A DNA stretch of 64,000 bases from positions 43,198 to 107,197 of IMG/VR virus record IMGVR_UViG_3300041955_000884, one strand, 5' to 3'. The position numbers were made by a program, and so were the translations under genes. Shown piece after piece: positions 52,766 to 60,192 of this stretch (within the stretch, counting starts at the first letter, position 1; the number at the start of each line of letters is the position of its first letter). The DNA is from a virus. The notes under the pieces were generated by a model. That model was not told where the DNA came from. It did not search any database and saw only the letters and a program-made list of their open reading frames with translations.

Positions 52766-53431
52766 TCACAGAAGCAACTCCAGCCGTTTACCTTTTACGA
52801 TATTCTGCTTTGCAGGTAGCGGCCTCAGATTCGGAAGCCCCCAGCACGCTTTGAACTCGTCGCTCTCGGCGCTATCGAACGAGAAAGATGCTACCGGCCT
52901 GATATGGTCAACATGCCAGAATTTCCCGTAGTTGTGCCACGTCATTTTTCCAACGAACTGGCGCTCAAGGTGCCGGCGAAGATCGCCAATGTCGTAGCCG
53001 GTAAGCGTCTTCCATGCTCTACCGTTCTTCGTGCCGCACAGGAGCTGGTTGATGTAGCCAGAGATCGCACGGTTCAGGCGAAACATCGGGTCTTGCCGAC
53101 GCCGCTCACGCTGGTATTGGTTGCGTGCTACCTTGCGCTCCGGCCGTTCACGGTATTCCTTGCACTGCACAAGGATTTCAGGCTTCTTCGCTTCGTAGCG
53201 CGCTTTAGATGCCGCTATCCGGCTTTCGCGATGGTCGGCGTAGTACTGCTTTGCAGCGGCGATCTGCTTGCCCTTCGTGCGCTGGTACCGGCACTTCCGG
53301 CAGACGCCGCGCAGCAGCCCGGTTGGGCGTTTCTCGAAGAAACGGACTGTACAGGGCTTAACCTGGCCGCAAGCTGAGCTCGCCTTCGTGGTGCCTGGAT
53401 GGATATCTCTGGGGAGGAAAGGCCGAGACAG
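52766..53431 (-). CDS. HNH endonuclease with a CTG start
   Basis: 221 residues if started at CTG 53431, five bases after AGGAGG. The 87 codons before the first GTG (53170) are clearly coding: GQVKPCTVRFFEKRPTGLLR, then GVCRKCRYQRTKGKQIAAA with a zinc pair, and ADHRESRIAASKARYEAKKP. The HNH core is KFWHVDHIRPVASFSFDSAE, FKACWGLPNLRPLPAKQNI. Frame lacks ATG/GTG/TTG upstream of 53170. Confidence 0.75.
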   Translation of the reverse strand: MSRPFLPRDIHPGTTKASSACGQVKPCTVRFFEKRPTGLLRGVCRKCRYQRTKGKQIAAAKQYYADHRESRIAASKARYEAKKPEILVQCKEYRERPERKVARNQYQRERRRQDPMFRLNRAISGYINQLLCGTKNGRAWKTLTGYDIGDLRRHLERQFVGKMTWHNYGKFWHVDHIRPVASFSFDSAESDEFKACWGLPNLRPLPAKQNIVKGKRLELLL

Positions 53432-53432
53432 C

Positions 53433-53489
53433 TTAGCCTCCTATCCCGAAAATGAAGCAGAGTACAGCGAAGCCGACGACGATGAGAAC
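53433..53489 (-). pseudogene. Duplicated transmembrane tail without a start
   Basis: Eighteen codons reading VLIVVGFAVLCFIFGIGG, closely similar to the C-terminus of the protein at 53658 (ITVVAFAVLCLIFGLGD), also in DNA. The frame has no start codon upstream. Probably a duplicated gene end left beside the inserted HNH gene. Confidence 0.5.
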
Positions 53490-53499
53490 AGCGCGCCCA

Positions 53500-53655
53500 T
53501 CAGACGGTACTCCACGGAGTTGGCCGCGCCCATGGCCGAGCGACGACCGAATCGCCGGTGACGCCGTGCGCGCGGTAGCCGAGGCGCCACACCCACGGGC
53601 CGGTTGAAAGACCGAGCGCGATGCCCAGGAGACAGCAGAGCAGATCCACGAGCAC
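53500..53655 (-). CDS. Small membrane protein
   Basis: 51 residues from GTG 53655, two bases after the previous stop. VLVDLLCCLLGIALGLSTG is a transmembrane helix; the rest is polar. The TGATG at its end opens a 19-codon frame of unlikely composition. Not recognised. Confidence 0.5.
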   Translation of the reverse strand: MLVDLLCCLLGIALGLSTGPWVWRLGYRAHGVTGDSVVARPWARPTPWSTV

Positions 53656-53657
53656 GG

Positions 53658-53882
53658 TCAGTCTCCGAGGCCGAAGATCAGGCAGAGGACGGCAAAGGCA
53701 ACGACGGTGATGGCAGCGTAGACCGGCGCCTCGGCGGCGTAGTCCCGCCAGTGACATGCCAATCCTCGCTCCTCGCGCGCAAGAATGGCCGCGATGAACG
53801 CGCGCAGGTCGTGGAGCAGAACAGCCTCGGGTTTGGCTCCGTCTCGTACCAGAACGTCACCTTCGTCAGCTTTCCCCCGCAT
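53658..53882 (-). CDS. Tail-anchored small membrane protein
   Basis: 74 residues from ATG 53882. A helical part (EAVLLHDLRAFIAAILAREE) precedes APVYAAITVVAFAVLCLIFG, a membrane segment ending at the stop. It overlaps the zinc-finger frame 53678-54040 over 200 bases, so one of the two frames is probably truncated or joined by a frameshift. Confidence 0.55.
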   Translation of the reverse strand: MRGKADEGDVLVRDGAKPEAVLLHDLRAFIAAILAREERGLACHWRDYAAEAPVYAAITVVAFAVLCLIFGLGD

Positions 53883-54040
53883 ACGCAGAACTCCTGCAGC
53901 GGCGCCTCGGCAGGCTGGCGCCGGCTCTCCTCATACCACGCCTTGCACGCCGCCGAACAGAACCATTCTGCGCCGTCACCGTGGATGGGCAGCAGGGCAC
54001 GCGCGTAGCTCGCGACGCCGCAGTGGCAGTACGTATTCAC
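53678..54040 (-). CDS. Zinc-finger-like protein, 3' part doubtful
   Basis: 120 residues from GTG 54040 (GTGA overlap). YCHCGVASYARALLPIHGDG, WFCSAACKAWYEESRRQP and FCVCGGKLTKVTFWYETEP, then LFCSTTCARSS, give two C-x-C-G...C-x3-C zinc sites. The last 40 residues are low-complexity, and the better coding signal moves to the membrane-protein frame, so a frameshift near 53820 is possible. Confidence 0.5.
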   Translation of the reverse strand: MNTYCHCGVASYARALLPIHGDGAEWFCSAACKAWYEESRRQPAEAPLQEFCVCGGKLTKVTFWYETEPNPRLFCSTTCARSSRPFLRARSEDWHVTGGTTPPRRRSTLPSPSLPLPSSA

Positions 54041-54237
54041 GTCGTGGAGGGGTCCACCGGGGCCGGCGGGCGGGCATTGTCGAGCAGCCATCGCGCAAGT
54101 TCACGCGCCTTATCGAAGGGTACGTGCACCAGGCGGGCACCCGCCGAAATGACGAGTGGCCCGGTGCCAGCGCTGTAGATGCGGGCGCTGATGGCGCCCC
54201 CCTTCTCATCAACGTGGGTCCAGTCCGGGACCATCAT
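54037..54237 (-). CDS. Small hypothetical protein
   Basis: 66 residues from ATG 54237, fixed by an ATGA overlap. TGPLVISAGARLVHVPFDKA then RELARWLLDNARPP. Not recognised. Confidence 0.55.
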   Translation of the reverse strand: MMVPDWTHVDEKGGAISARIYSAGTGPLVISAGARLVHVPFDKARELARWLLDNARPPAPVDPSTT

Positions 54238-54317
54238 GCGCCTTCGCCGCATTCGTGGTGGAAGGGCACCAAGGCCCCCGCAAAGCTGACGACGCCGCAA
54301 TGGCTGTGGGTGTTCAC
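54234..54317 (-). CDS. 27-residue paralogue of the zinc-finger N-terminus
   Basis: MNTHSHCGVVSFAGALVPFH then HECGEGA, matching MNTYCHCGVASYARALLPIH of the protein at 53678. Overlaps both neighbours by GTGA and ATGA, so probably translated. A truncated duplicate or a short regulator. Confidence 0.5.
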   Translation of the reverse strand: MNTHSHCGVVSFAGALVPFHHECGEGA

Positions 54318-54394
54318 GGCCAGAGATAGGCGCAAAGGAACAGGCAGAAGCCGACGCCGCTAGCAACCATCACCCAGAACCAAATGTCGTCCAT
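54314..54394 (-). CDS. 26-residue membrane peptide
   Basis: MDDIWFWVMVASGVGFCLF then LCAYLWP: a single transmembrane helix. GTGA overlap with the next short gene. Too short for automatic calling. Confidence 0.5.
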   Translation of the reverse strand: MDDIWFWVMVASGVGFCLFLCAYLWP

Positions 54395-54399
54395 CGCCG

Positions 54400-54705
54400 T
54401 CAGTCGTCGCCCTGCGGCTCAGGCTCTACATCGCAGGGGGCCTCGGGCGGCAATGGGATGCCAGAGCGCGGCTCGATGCGCTGGGGCCGCATGGCGCCAG
54501 CAGCGGCAGGCATGATGGTGGCCAGACGCTTGGCGCCGGGCGGCACGATGGCCGTTCGCATCGGCGCGCGGACGACTGGAACTGGCTCAATGACGCCGTA
54601 GTTTACCACCATCGGCGGGTGCGCGAGCACCAGCTCGATGGCCAACAGCCGCCTGTCGATGCTCGTCAGCAGGGAGATAACCTGCTGCGCTTCGTCGGAG
54701 TTCAT
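54400..54705 (-). CDS. Hypothetical protein
   Basis: 101 residues from ATG 54705. A helical start (EAQQVISLLTSIDRRLLAIE) is followed by a long Pro/Ala/Arg-rich region. Possibly an oligomerising or linker protein. Not recognised. Confidence 0.55.
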   Translation of the reverse strand: MNSDEAQQVISLLTSIDRRLLAIELVLAHPPMVVNYGVIEPVPVVRAPMRTAIVPPGAKRLATIMPAAAGAMRPQRIEPRSGIPLPPEAPCDVEPEPQGDD

Positions 54706-55019
54706 CGCAGCCTCGTGATGTCAATGAGCGGGTGGCCAGCGGACGCCACGCGGCGAAGTTCCGCGATGGCGTTCTTCGTCTGCTCACACGCGGACCGCGC
54801 ACTGGCCGCTTCCAGCGCGTTGAGCCGGTCGTCGAAGCGCGGATGCTGCGCCTGCTGGCACGCCTCAAGCTCGGCGATGCGCCGCTCCAGACCCCGCGCG
54901 TAGGCCAGAAGTTCGGCGATGGCCACGACGGCATCGAGCAGATGCGCTCGGCCTGGCGTGCCGTCAGCGACGACCCGGGCGATGCGCTTCGACGTGGAGC
55001 CAACAGGCTCGGCGCTCAT
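54702..55019 (-). CDS. Coiled-coil hypothetical protein
   Basis: 105 residues from ATG 55019. A coiled coil (AYARGLERRIAELEACQQAQ, RLNALEAASARSACEQTKNA) forms most of the chain. Coupled to its neighbours by ATGA overlaps. Shares the AIAELLxxxRxLExRxAxLE pattern with the next protein. Confidence 0.55.
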   Translation of the reverse strand: MSAEPVGSTSKRIARVVADGTPGRAHLLDAVVAIAELLAYARGLERRIAELEACQQAQHPRFDDRLNALEAASARSACEQTKNAIAELRRVASAGHPLIDITRLR

Positions 55020-55201
55020 GGCTGCACAATGCGCTCTAGTCTTGCCATCCGCTCCTCCAGCGCCCGCACCGCAAGCAGCAGCTCCGCGATGGCCGAGAGG
55101 CGGTCGAAGCGGTCCGGGAACCTGTCCGTGGTGCCCCCGCTCGACCATGCCACCGCAGCCTCGGCGTTCGGGCAGGGGAACTCGGCGACCGTCACGGCCA
55201 T
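55016..55201 (-). CDS. Small coiled-coil protein
   Basis: 61 residues from ATG 55201 or 59 from GTG 55195. SAIAELLLAVRALEERMARL repeats the helix pattern of the protein at 54702, a likely tandem duplication. Not recognised. Confidence 0.5.
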   Translation of the reverse strand: MAVTVAEFPCPNAEAAVAWSSGGTTDRFPDRFDRLSAIAELLLAVRALEERMARLERIVQP

Positions 55202-55317
55202 CCCTCCCAGTCGTCGTCAATGGCGTCGGAGCCGATGAACGACAGACCGCCGAAGAGACAGCCGAGCGCGACGGCGCCGACAGCGCCGACGAGCACGAAT
55301 TGGAGCCAGATCGGCAT
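55192..55317 (-). CDS. Small membrane protein
   Basis: 41 residues: MPIWLQFVLVGAVGAVALGC, then LFGGLSFIGSDAIDDDWEGW. One transmembrane helix and an acidic tail. TGATG with the upstream gene and overlap with the next. Confidence 0.55.
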   Translation of the reverse strand: MPIWLQFVLVGAVGAVALGCLFGGLSFIGSDAIDDDWEGWP

Positions 55318-55586
55318 CAGATCAGCGACTCGATTTCGTCCATCGCCTCGCGGGCACGCGTAAGGCCGGTATTGGTATGCTGGAATGCCGACTCGAGCGT
55401 GTCCGGCGCTGGACCAATCTTCCTGTCTTCGACGGCGCGCGGCGGCGTCTGGCGCAGGCGGTCGAGCAGAGCATCCAATCTCGCGGCCAAGCGGTGAGCA
55501 TCCGACGCGATTTCACGAGCAACGAACTGTAGGCGCGGTTCCTGCGAGTCGCTCTTCGCGGCGCCGGCTTGTCCTTCGTAGGCCAT
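55317..55586 (-). CDS. Helical hypothetical protein
   Basis: 89 residues from ATG 55586. FVAREIASDAHRLAARLDAL and LESAFQHTNTGLTRAREAMD are amphipathic helices. Not recognised. Confidence 0.55.
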   Translation of the reverse strand: MAYEGQAGAAKSDSQEPRLQFVAREIASDAHRLAARLDALLDRLRQTPPRAVEDRKIGPAPDTLESAFQHTNTGLTRAREAMDEIESLI

Positions 55587-55605
55587 TCTCGTTCTCCTTG
55601 CTGGG

Positions 55606-56004
55606 TTAGGTCTGGCCGCCGGGCGGAGCGGCGATGAACTCGGACGTGGTCACCAGGAACAGGTCAGCCGGCGCGCCCTCGACCCTGATGCGGATGACAC
55701 GCCATTCGCGGTGCTCGGGGTCGCGTTTCGTGCTGCCAACCGCTTCGACGGGGGTGAACATCGTGTCCTCGGCGACGCCGCAGGTGTTGTTCTGGGCCTG
55801 CATGTAGGCGTTGATCTCGGCCCTGTCGCCGGCCGCCGCGAGGTCGCGGAGATGCCCAGCGTCCGCTTGGGCAGCGCATGCCACGACGGTGCCGTGGTAG
55901 CTCTTGCCAGCCTCCAGCGGTGTACCGGCGGCGTGGGCGACGGCAAGCGCCAGGGCGAAGATGAGCGCGGCGATACCCGCGACGAGCAACAGCGGCTGGC
56001 GCAC
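55606..56004 (-). CDS. Exported hypothetical protein
   Basis: 132 residues from GTG 56004. RQPLLLVAGIAALIFALALA then VAHAAG is a signal peptide. The mature part has two Cys (VVACAAQAD, NNTCGVAED) and WRVIRIRVEGAPADLFLVTT. Begins one base after the MarR-like gene. Function unknown. Confidence 0.58.
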   Translation of the reverse strand: MRQPLLLVAGIAALIFALALAVAHAAGTPLEAGKSYHGTVVACAAQADAGHLRDLAAAGDRAEINAYMQAQNNTCGVAEDTMFTPVEAVGSTKRDPEHREWRVIRIRVEGAPADLFLVTTSEFIAAPPGGQT

Positions 56005-56005
56005 G

Positions 56006-56299
56006 TCAGGCCACCATACGCTGAGCGAGCTCAGCGCCCTTCTGGGTGAGGTTGATGAAGACGCTGCGGCCATCATGGGGGTCGGGCGTGCGCTGAGCGA
56101 ACGCGTCGGCAACGAGCCGGTCCACGCCGCGCACGACGCTTGACGCCGGCACGCCAAGGAAGCCAGCCAAGCCGCGAATCGTCCGCGGCGGCGTGCCGTG
56201 CCCGCAATGCACGGCGATGAGCAGCCGCCCGAAGCGGTGCGCAGTCTCATCAAGGCCGATGCTGGCCAGATAGTCGAGAACGTCCGGGTACGCGGCCAC
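56006..56299 (-). CDS. MarR-like winged-helix protein
   Basis: 97 residues from GTG 56299, with GAGGAG six bases upstream. HRFGRLLIAVHCGHGTPPRT, IRGLAGFLGVPASSVVRGVD and RLVADAFAQRTPDPHDGRSV, then FINLTQKGAELAQRMV, is the MarR wing with the D-x-R-D/G-x-R-S-V turn. Probably a transcription regulator within the late unit. Confidence 0.68.
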   Translation of the reverse strand: MAAYPDVLDYLASIGLDETAHRFGRLLIAVHCGHGTPPRTIRGLAGFLGVPASSVVRGVDRLVADAFAQRTPDPHDGRSVFINLTQKGAELAQRMVA

Positions 56300-56444
56300 A
56301 GGCGGCTCCTCGTGTTTCTGTGGAGGCAGCGGCCAGCGCGTTCCCCGATCAGCCGCGCTGTGTTGCACAACCAGCGCCGACCGCCGCTCCAATTCGCCGC
56401 ATACGGCAATGCTGGGCGAGTCGCAAGCGGATTGTTGCGCGGTG
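56300..56444. other. Gap between terminase and MarR-like gene
   Basis: 145 bases. A weak minus-strand promoter-like pair TTGCGA-17-TATGCG lies within. No other feature is clear. Confidence 0.3.
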
Positions 56445-57959
56445 TCAGCGCCCAAGGAATGGCGACGGGCGTCCTGGAAACCATCCTTGCTGCCCTTGGC
56501 CGCCGACCTTGAGACCGCCGGCGACGGCCCTCGCCGCCGCGAACGGATCGTATTCGCTTTCAAGCGTGCCGCGCTTGACCCCGAACGAGGCCAGGGCGGC
56601 GTCCGGCCGGCGCGCGACGGGCTGAGCGAACGTCAGCATTAGCGCGTCGAAGTGGTCCGGCGAGTAGCCCAGCCGCTGCTTCAGCAGCTTCTTCGGCTCA
56701 ATGAGGAACTTGTCACCCTTGAAGCTGTAGGTCGTCTGCGACATGGCCGCCAGCAGCTCCGGCACATCGGGGATACGGCCGCCGCGCTTGACCCACTGCA
56801 CACACTCGAAGGCCATCTCGGCGCGCTTGTTCTCGTAGCGCTGGTCCGCGGCTGCCTCGGCGAAGCCGACGCCGATGGGCGTGTGGCCGAGGCGGATGAG
56901 ATTGTCTATCCACGACGCGCCGTAACCGCCTGTATTGTCCACGAAAACGCCGTCAACGTCCCAGTCAACCCACTTGCGTGCGACCAGTCCGGCGCCCTGG
57001 GTGCCGTCGATGTTGCGGTGCTGCGTCGGGTCGAACGCGACAAGCCCTTGGCGCGGGAAGATGACCGACGAATCGTCGCCCTCGCGCGCCACGTCCACAC
57101 CGAGGACGCGGGCGGCATGGGCGTAGTCGCCTTCGCGGTAGATGCGCGTTGTGGCGTCCCGCAGCTCGTCAATGCCGATGAGCGCGTTCAGCGATGCCGG
57201 CGGGAAGCGGCCGAATACGTTGACCAGCACCCACGGGTTGTCCTTGCCCCACGTGCGGATCTGCTGCCGCGCCCAGTCAATGGACACGCGCGGCGAACGC
57301 TTCGGGTCGTCTGGGTCGCCGTTGACCTCAGACACGTACCAGTCCGCCCGGTCGGTGGTGCAAGCCCGCCACAGCGGCCCATCAAGCCGGGTCGGGTTGC
57401 CGGCCTGGACGATGTGCGCCTCGATGCCGCTGGCGAGTGCCGCCTCCGCAGAGGCCATCACCGCATCGGGTATGTCCCCGCTCTCGTCGAGCAGGAACAG
57501 GATGTAATCGGCGTGCAACCCGGCCAAGGTGGCGCTTTGCTGCGTTCGGTCCGCCGTCTTCGACCAGCTACGGGCGGCCATCCACCACGTCTCAGGATGG
57601 TCGCGGGCCTCGATTCGCGTCTTTTTCCACTCGAACGCGCGCAGCAGGAGTGGCGACTTTCCCTGCCACAATGACATTTCCGTCCACAGGTTGTCCGCAA
57701 GGTTGTCCGCCGAGACCGAGGTAGCAGCGATCTTCGGGTAGGGGCGCGTCAGCAGGAAGTTCCAGCCGAGCCACGCCAGCACCGTGGTCTTGCCGGGCCC
57801 CTTCGATGCCCGCATTGCGATGCGCTGGTGCCGCGGGAATGCCTCCAGCACGTCGTCCTGCCACGTGTCTGGCGTGGCGCCGAACACCTCGCGCACGAAC
57901 TGGCTGGGGTGCTCGCGCCAGCGCGCCAGGGCTTCTACGGCGGCGGTGTCAATGGCCAT
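56445..57959 (-). CDS. Terminase large subunit
   Basis: 504 residues from ATG 57959. Walker A MRASKGPGKTTVLAWLGWNF, Walker B DYILFLLDESGDIPDAVMAS, coupling motif region HIVQAGNPTRLDGP. The nuclease has GVDVAREGDDSSVIFPRQG, GVFVDNTGGYGASW and DHFDALMLTFAQP, the three acidic RNase H sites. Motor that cuts and packages DNA. The Gly-rich C-terminus ends PGRPSPFLGR. Preceded by promoter-like repeat copy 1. Confidence 0.9.
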   Translation of the reverse strand: MAIDTAAVEALARWREHPSQFVREVFGATPDTWQDDVLEAFPRHQRIAMRASKGPGKTTVLAWLGWNFLLTRPYPKIAATSVSADNLADNLWTEMSLWQGKSPLLLRAFEWKKTRIEARDHPETWWMAARSWSKTADRTQQSATLAGLHADYILFLLDESGDIPDAVMASAEAALASGIEAHIVQAGNPTRLDGPLWRACTTDRADWYVSEVNGDPDDPKRSPRVSIDWARQQIRTWGKDNPWVLVNVFGRFPPASLNALIGIDELRDATTRIYREGDYAHAARVLGVDVAREGDDSSVIFPRQGLVAFDPTQHRNIDGTQGAGLVARKWVDWDVDGVFVDNTGGYGASWIDNLIRLGHTPIGVGFAEAAADQRYENKRAEMAFECVQWVKRGGRIPDVPELLAAMSQTTYSFKGDKFLIEPKKLLKQRLGYSPDHFDALMLTFAQPVARRPDAALASFGVKRGTLESEYDPFAAARAVAGGLKVGGQGQQGWFPGRPSPFLGR

Positions 57960-57966
57960 CACCCGC

Positions 57967-57998
57967 CACTAAGCCGCAGAATCAGCGGCTTGTCCAGC
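57967..57998 (-). promoter_or_regulatory. Promoter-like inverted-repeat element, copy 1
   Basis: On the minus strand GCTGGACAAGCCGC, TGATTCT, GCGGCTTAGTG. TGGACA and TTAGTG are 18 bases apart with a 7-bp inverted repeat (AAGCCGC/GCGGCTT) between and across. It ends eight bases before the terminase ATG. Confidence 0.55.
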
Positions 57999-58066
57999 CC
58001 GAGCGTCGGCGGCGAACAAATCGCTTGCGCCGACTCGCGGTGGTGCAGGAAGTGTGGGGCGTTGCC

Positions 58067-58090
58067 GGGGCAGGCTGGGAAGCCTGCCCC
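58067..58090. repeat. Perfect 10-bp inverted repeat upstream of terminase
   Basis: GGGGCAGGCT and AGCCTGCCCC with a GGGA loop, 108 bases before the terminase start. No T-run follows. A packaging, regulatory or attenuator role is possible. The surrounding 57999-58233 also holds a doubled GTGAACGCT and the hairpin GTGGC-TTATAT-GCCAC, and no gene. Confidence 0.55.
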
Positions 58091-58233
58091 GGCGGTGAAC
58101 GCTCAGTGAACGCTGGCGCGCACCAGAGGACCTTGCGGGCCGTCCCCGTGGCTTATATGCCACAGGCGGAACCGTGAGCATCCCGAGGAGTCAATCAGGA
58201 AGTCTACGAAGCGGCTACGCGGCAAGCAGCGGC

Positions 58234-58641
58234 CTAAGACTCCGGTATAGCCGCCCGAGTTGTCGGGCTGGCTGGCGCCGGGTCCGCCATCGCAGCCGCC
58301 TTCGGAGCCTCAGCCAGCACGCGCGGGGCTTCTGGGGCAGCGGGAGGCCGCCCCCGCAGCCATTCGCACGCCAACTTGTAGGTCTCCCTCGCGTGCTGGC
58401 TCATCGCGCCGACGCGCCCGGCGGCGAGGTCGTCCAGCCATTGCGCGGACGGCAGCCTCGCCAGCAACTCCGCCGGCACGCACGGGGCCGGGCGAAGGCG
58501 GCCGGCGATGAGGGCGGCGGCGGCTTGATCCTCGGCGTCGAGTGCGGCCCGGATGCGGCCAGCGTCGGCGTCGTGCATACGGCCACCCTCGTGCAGAACG
58601 AGCAGCGCCTTGGCGACGGCGATGGAGAGCGGGGATGTCAT
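58234..58641 (-). CDS. Helical hypothetical protein
   Basis: 135 residues from ATG 58641. SPLSIAVAKALLVLHEGGRM, DAGRIRAALDAEDQAAAALI and MSQHARETYKLACEWLRGRP; the end is Pro/Ala-rich. Not recognised. Confidence 0.58.
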   Translation of the reverse strand: MTSPLSIAVAKALLVLHEGGRMHDADAGRIRAALDAEDQAAAALIAGRLRPAPCVPAELLARLPSAQWLDDLAAGRVGAMSQHARETYKLACEWLRGRPPAAPEAPRVLAEAPKAAAMADPAPASPTTRAAIPES

Positions 58642-58705
58642 GGGGTTACTCCTAAGACGGTTGGAAATTCATGCCATTCGCGGCGATGGGCAGTCCTCGC
58701 AAACA

Positions 58706-59311
58706 TCAAGCATCGCAAATCCGGCGGCTCGCGCACCCGCACCGCTCCGACGGCGTCGAATACCAGCCGATCTTGTCACACCACCAGCAATGATCGCACA
58801 ATTCATCGCCCGGCACCACGTCGTCGCACTCGGAGCACCATACGGAATCTTGTTCGATACCATGCTCTTCGAGCCAGTCCAACAGATCAACCGCACCATC
58901 GAGTGACCACGGAATCGCGCGCAATCGGCGCGTCTTGTTCAGCCGCCGGATGAGCCGCGTGCGTTTGCCGCGCCATGGCGGCTTGTCCTTGGGATCGACC
59001 AAGCGGCAGGGATGCTCCTTTATGCGGACATCACCGCAGGCATAGTAGATGCCCTCGACCGGGACCGGACTGTTGCCGCCGCCGCTTCCGCTCTTATCGA
59101 AGAGGTAACCATACTTCCGGCTCAGATCGACATCGTAGATGTCGCGCTGGATGCCCGGCTTGCCGCCGAACAGCGTGCATGGCGTGATAACTGTCAGGCT
59201 GAACAATTCCAGCCGACGGCCAGGCATCTTGTGGAACAGGGCGACGATAGCGCGCGCGTTCACGCCCCGGCCTCCCGGGCGCCCATGCCCCGCCTCACCA
59301 TCAAGCGTCAC
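58706..59311 (-). CDS. Zinc-binding hypothetical protein
   Basis: 201 residues from GTG 59311 (GTGA overlap). The N-terminal half is beta-like (VALFHKMPGRRLELFSLTVI, YYACGDVRIKEHPCRLVDPK). The end WCSECDDVVPGDELCDHCWW then CDKIGW and CGC forms a double zinc knuckle. Function unknown. Confidence 0.58.
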   Translation of the reverse strand: MTLDGEAGHGRPGGRGVNARAIVALFHKMPGRRLELFSLTVITPCTLFGGKPGIQRDIYDVDLSRKYGYLFDKSGSGGGNSPVPVEGIYYACGDVRIKEHPCRLVDPKDKPPWRGKRTRLIRRLNKTRRLRAIPWSLDGAVDLLDWLEEHGIEQDSVWCSECDDVVPGDELCDHCWWCDKIGWYSTPSERCGCASRRICDA

Positions 59312-59478
59312 TTTCTCGGCGTGCACGTCCACCGCCAGTTCGAGTAGGCCATTCCATAGCCAAGGAGGGCAAACGCGACGTCTGGCGAGTGATGAGAGAG
59401 GACAATGAACGCCGCCGCAGTGGCAGCTCCTATCACCGTCCCGCACAGCTCTCGCTTGACGTCGCTCATTCCGCTCAT
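59308..59478 (-). CDS. Small membrane protein
   Basis: 56 residues from ATG 59478. ELCGTVIGAATAAAFIVLS and VAFALLGYGMAYSNW are two hydrophobic segments. Overlaps the HTH stop and the next GTG. Short enough to be missed by usual cut-offs. Confidence 0.58.
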   Translation of the reverse strand: MSGMSDVKRELCGTVIGAATAAAFIVLSHHSPDVAFALLGYGMAYSNWRWTCTPRK

Positions 59479-59681
59479 TTCGCTCCCCCTTCATGAATCG
59501 GCGGAGGGTCGAGCCGCGCGGCTATCGCACGGCGCTGCAGCCACTCCTCGATGTCCAGCGGCATCTCCGCGCCAGCGAACCAGCGCCGCACCGTCCGGTC
59601 GTCGGCGCAGAGCTGCCGCGCCAGGCCGCGCTGCGTCCAGCCCAGGGATGTGAGACAGTCGCGGCGCTGGGCGGCGGTCAT
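59475..59681 (-). CDS. Helix-turn-helix regulator
   Basis: 68 residues. MTAAQRRDCLTSLGWTQRGL then ARQLCADDRTVRRWFAGAEM is an XRE-type helix-turn-helix with a typical RTVRRWxAG recognition helix. A candidate repressor for the inverted-repeat elements nearby. Confidence 0.7.
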   Translation of the reverse strand: MTAAQRRDCLTSLGWTQRGLARQLCADDRTVRRWFAGAEMPLDIEEWLQRRAIAARLDPPPIHEGGAK

Positions 59682-59718
59682 CGCAACGCCATTTGTTCGG
59701 CGCGATGCTTAAGCAGCC

Positions 59719-60135
59719 CTATGGTCGGCCAGCGGCGCAGACCAGGACCGTCTGGCCAGCCAGCGGAGCCGGGCCTATCGGACGCCATGCCAGCACCGGC
59801 CGTGCGGCAGCGACAGCGGCCTCGGCGGCAAGCACCAGCCGCGCATCGTACAGCGCCCTTTGCAGGCTTTCCGTCGGGCCGCCGACAGCGTGGATTGTCG
59901 CGCGGCCGCCTAGCTGGGCGTCAATTGCGTCGGCCACACCCTCGGTGATTGCATCCATGCCCGTTGCTTCTTTCCGCTCACGTTCCTCGGCCGCCGCGAT
60001 CAGCTCGAACCAGCACACGCTGCGGCGGCCGAGGAGCGGCACCTCGACGGCTGGATATTCCTGCGCCGCCCATACCCGCAGGATGTTCGACCGCGTCGTG
60101 GTGCACCAAAGCGGCAGGTCTGTGGTGTCAAGCAT
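59719..60135 (-). CDS. Hypothetical protein
   Basis: 138 residues from ATG 60135. WAAQEYPAVEVPLLGRRSVC, WFELIAAAEERERKEATGMD and AVGGPTESLQRALYDARLVL. The start lies seven bases after repeat copy 2. Not recognised. Confidence 0.58.
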   Translation of the reverse strand: MLDTTDLPLWCTTTRSNILRVWAAQEYPAVEVPLLGRRSVCWFELIAAAEERERKEATGMDAITEGVADAIDAQLGGRATIHAVGGPTESLQRALYDARLVLAAEAAVAAARPVLAWRPIGPAPLAGQTVLVCAAGRP

Positions 60136-60141
60136 GCCCGC

Positions 60142-60173
60142 CACTAAGCCCCACAATCAGCGGCTTGTCCAGC
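60142..60173 (-). promoter_or_regulatory. Promoter-like inverted-repeat element, copy 2
   Basis: GCTGGACAAGCCGC, TGATTGT, GGGGCTTAGTG on the minus strand, nearly identical to copy 1. Ends seven bases before ATG 60135. Confidence 0.55.
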
Positions 60174-60192
60174 CCGAGCGTGGGCGCGGCGG

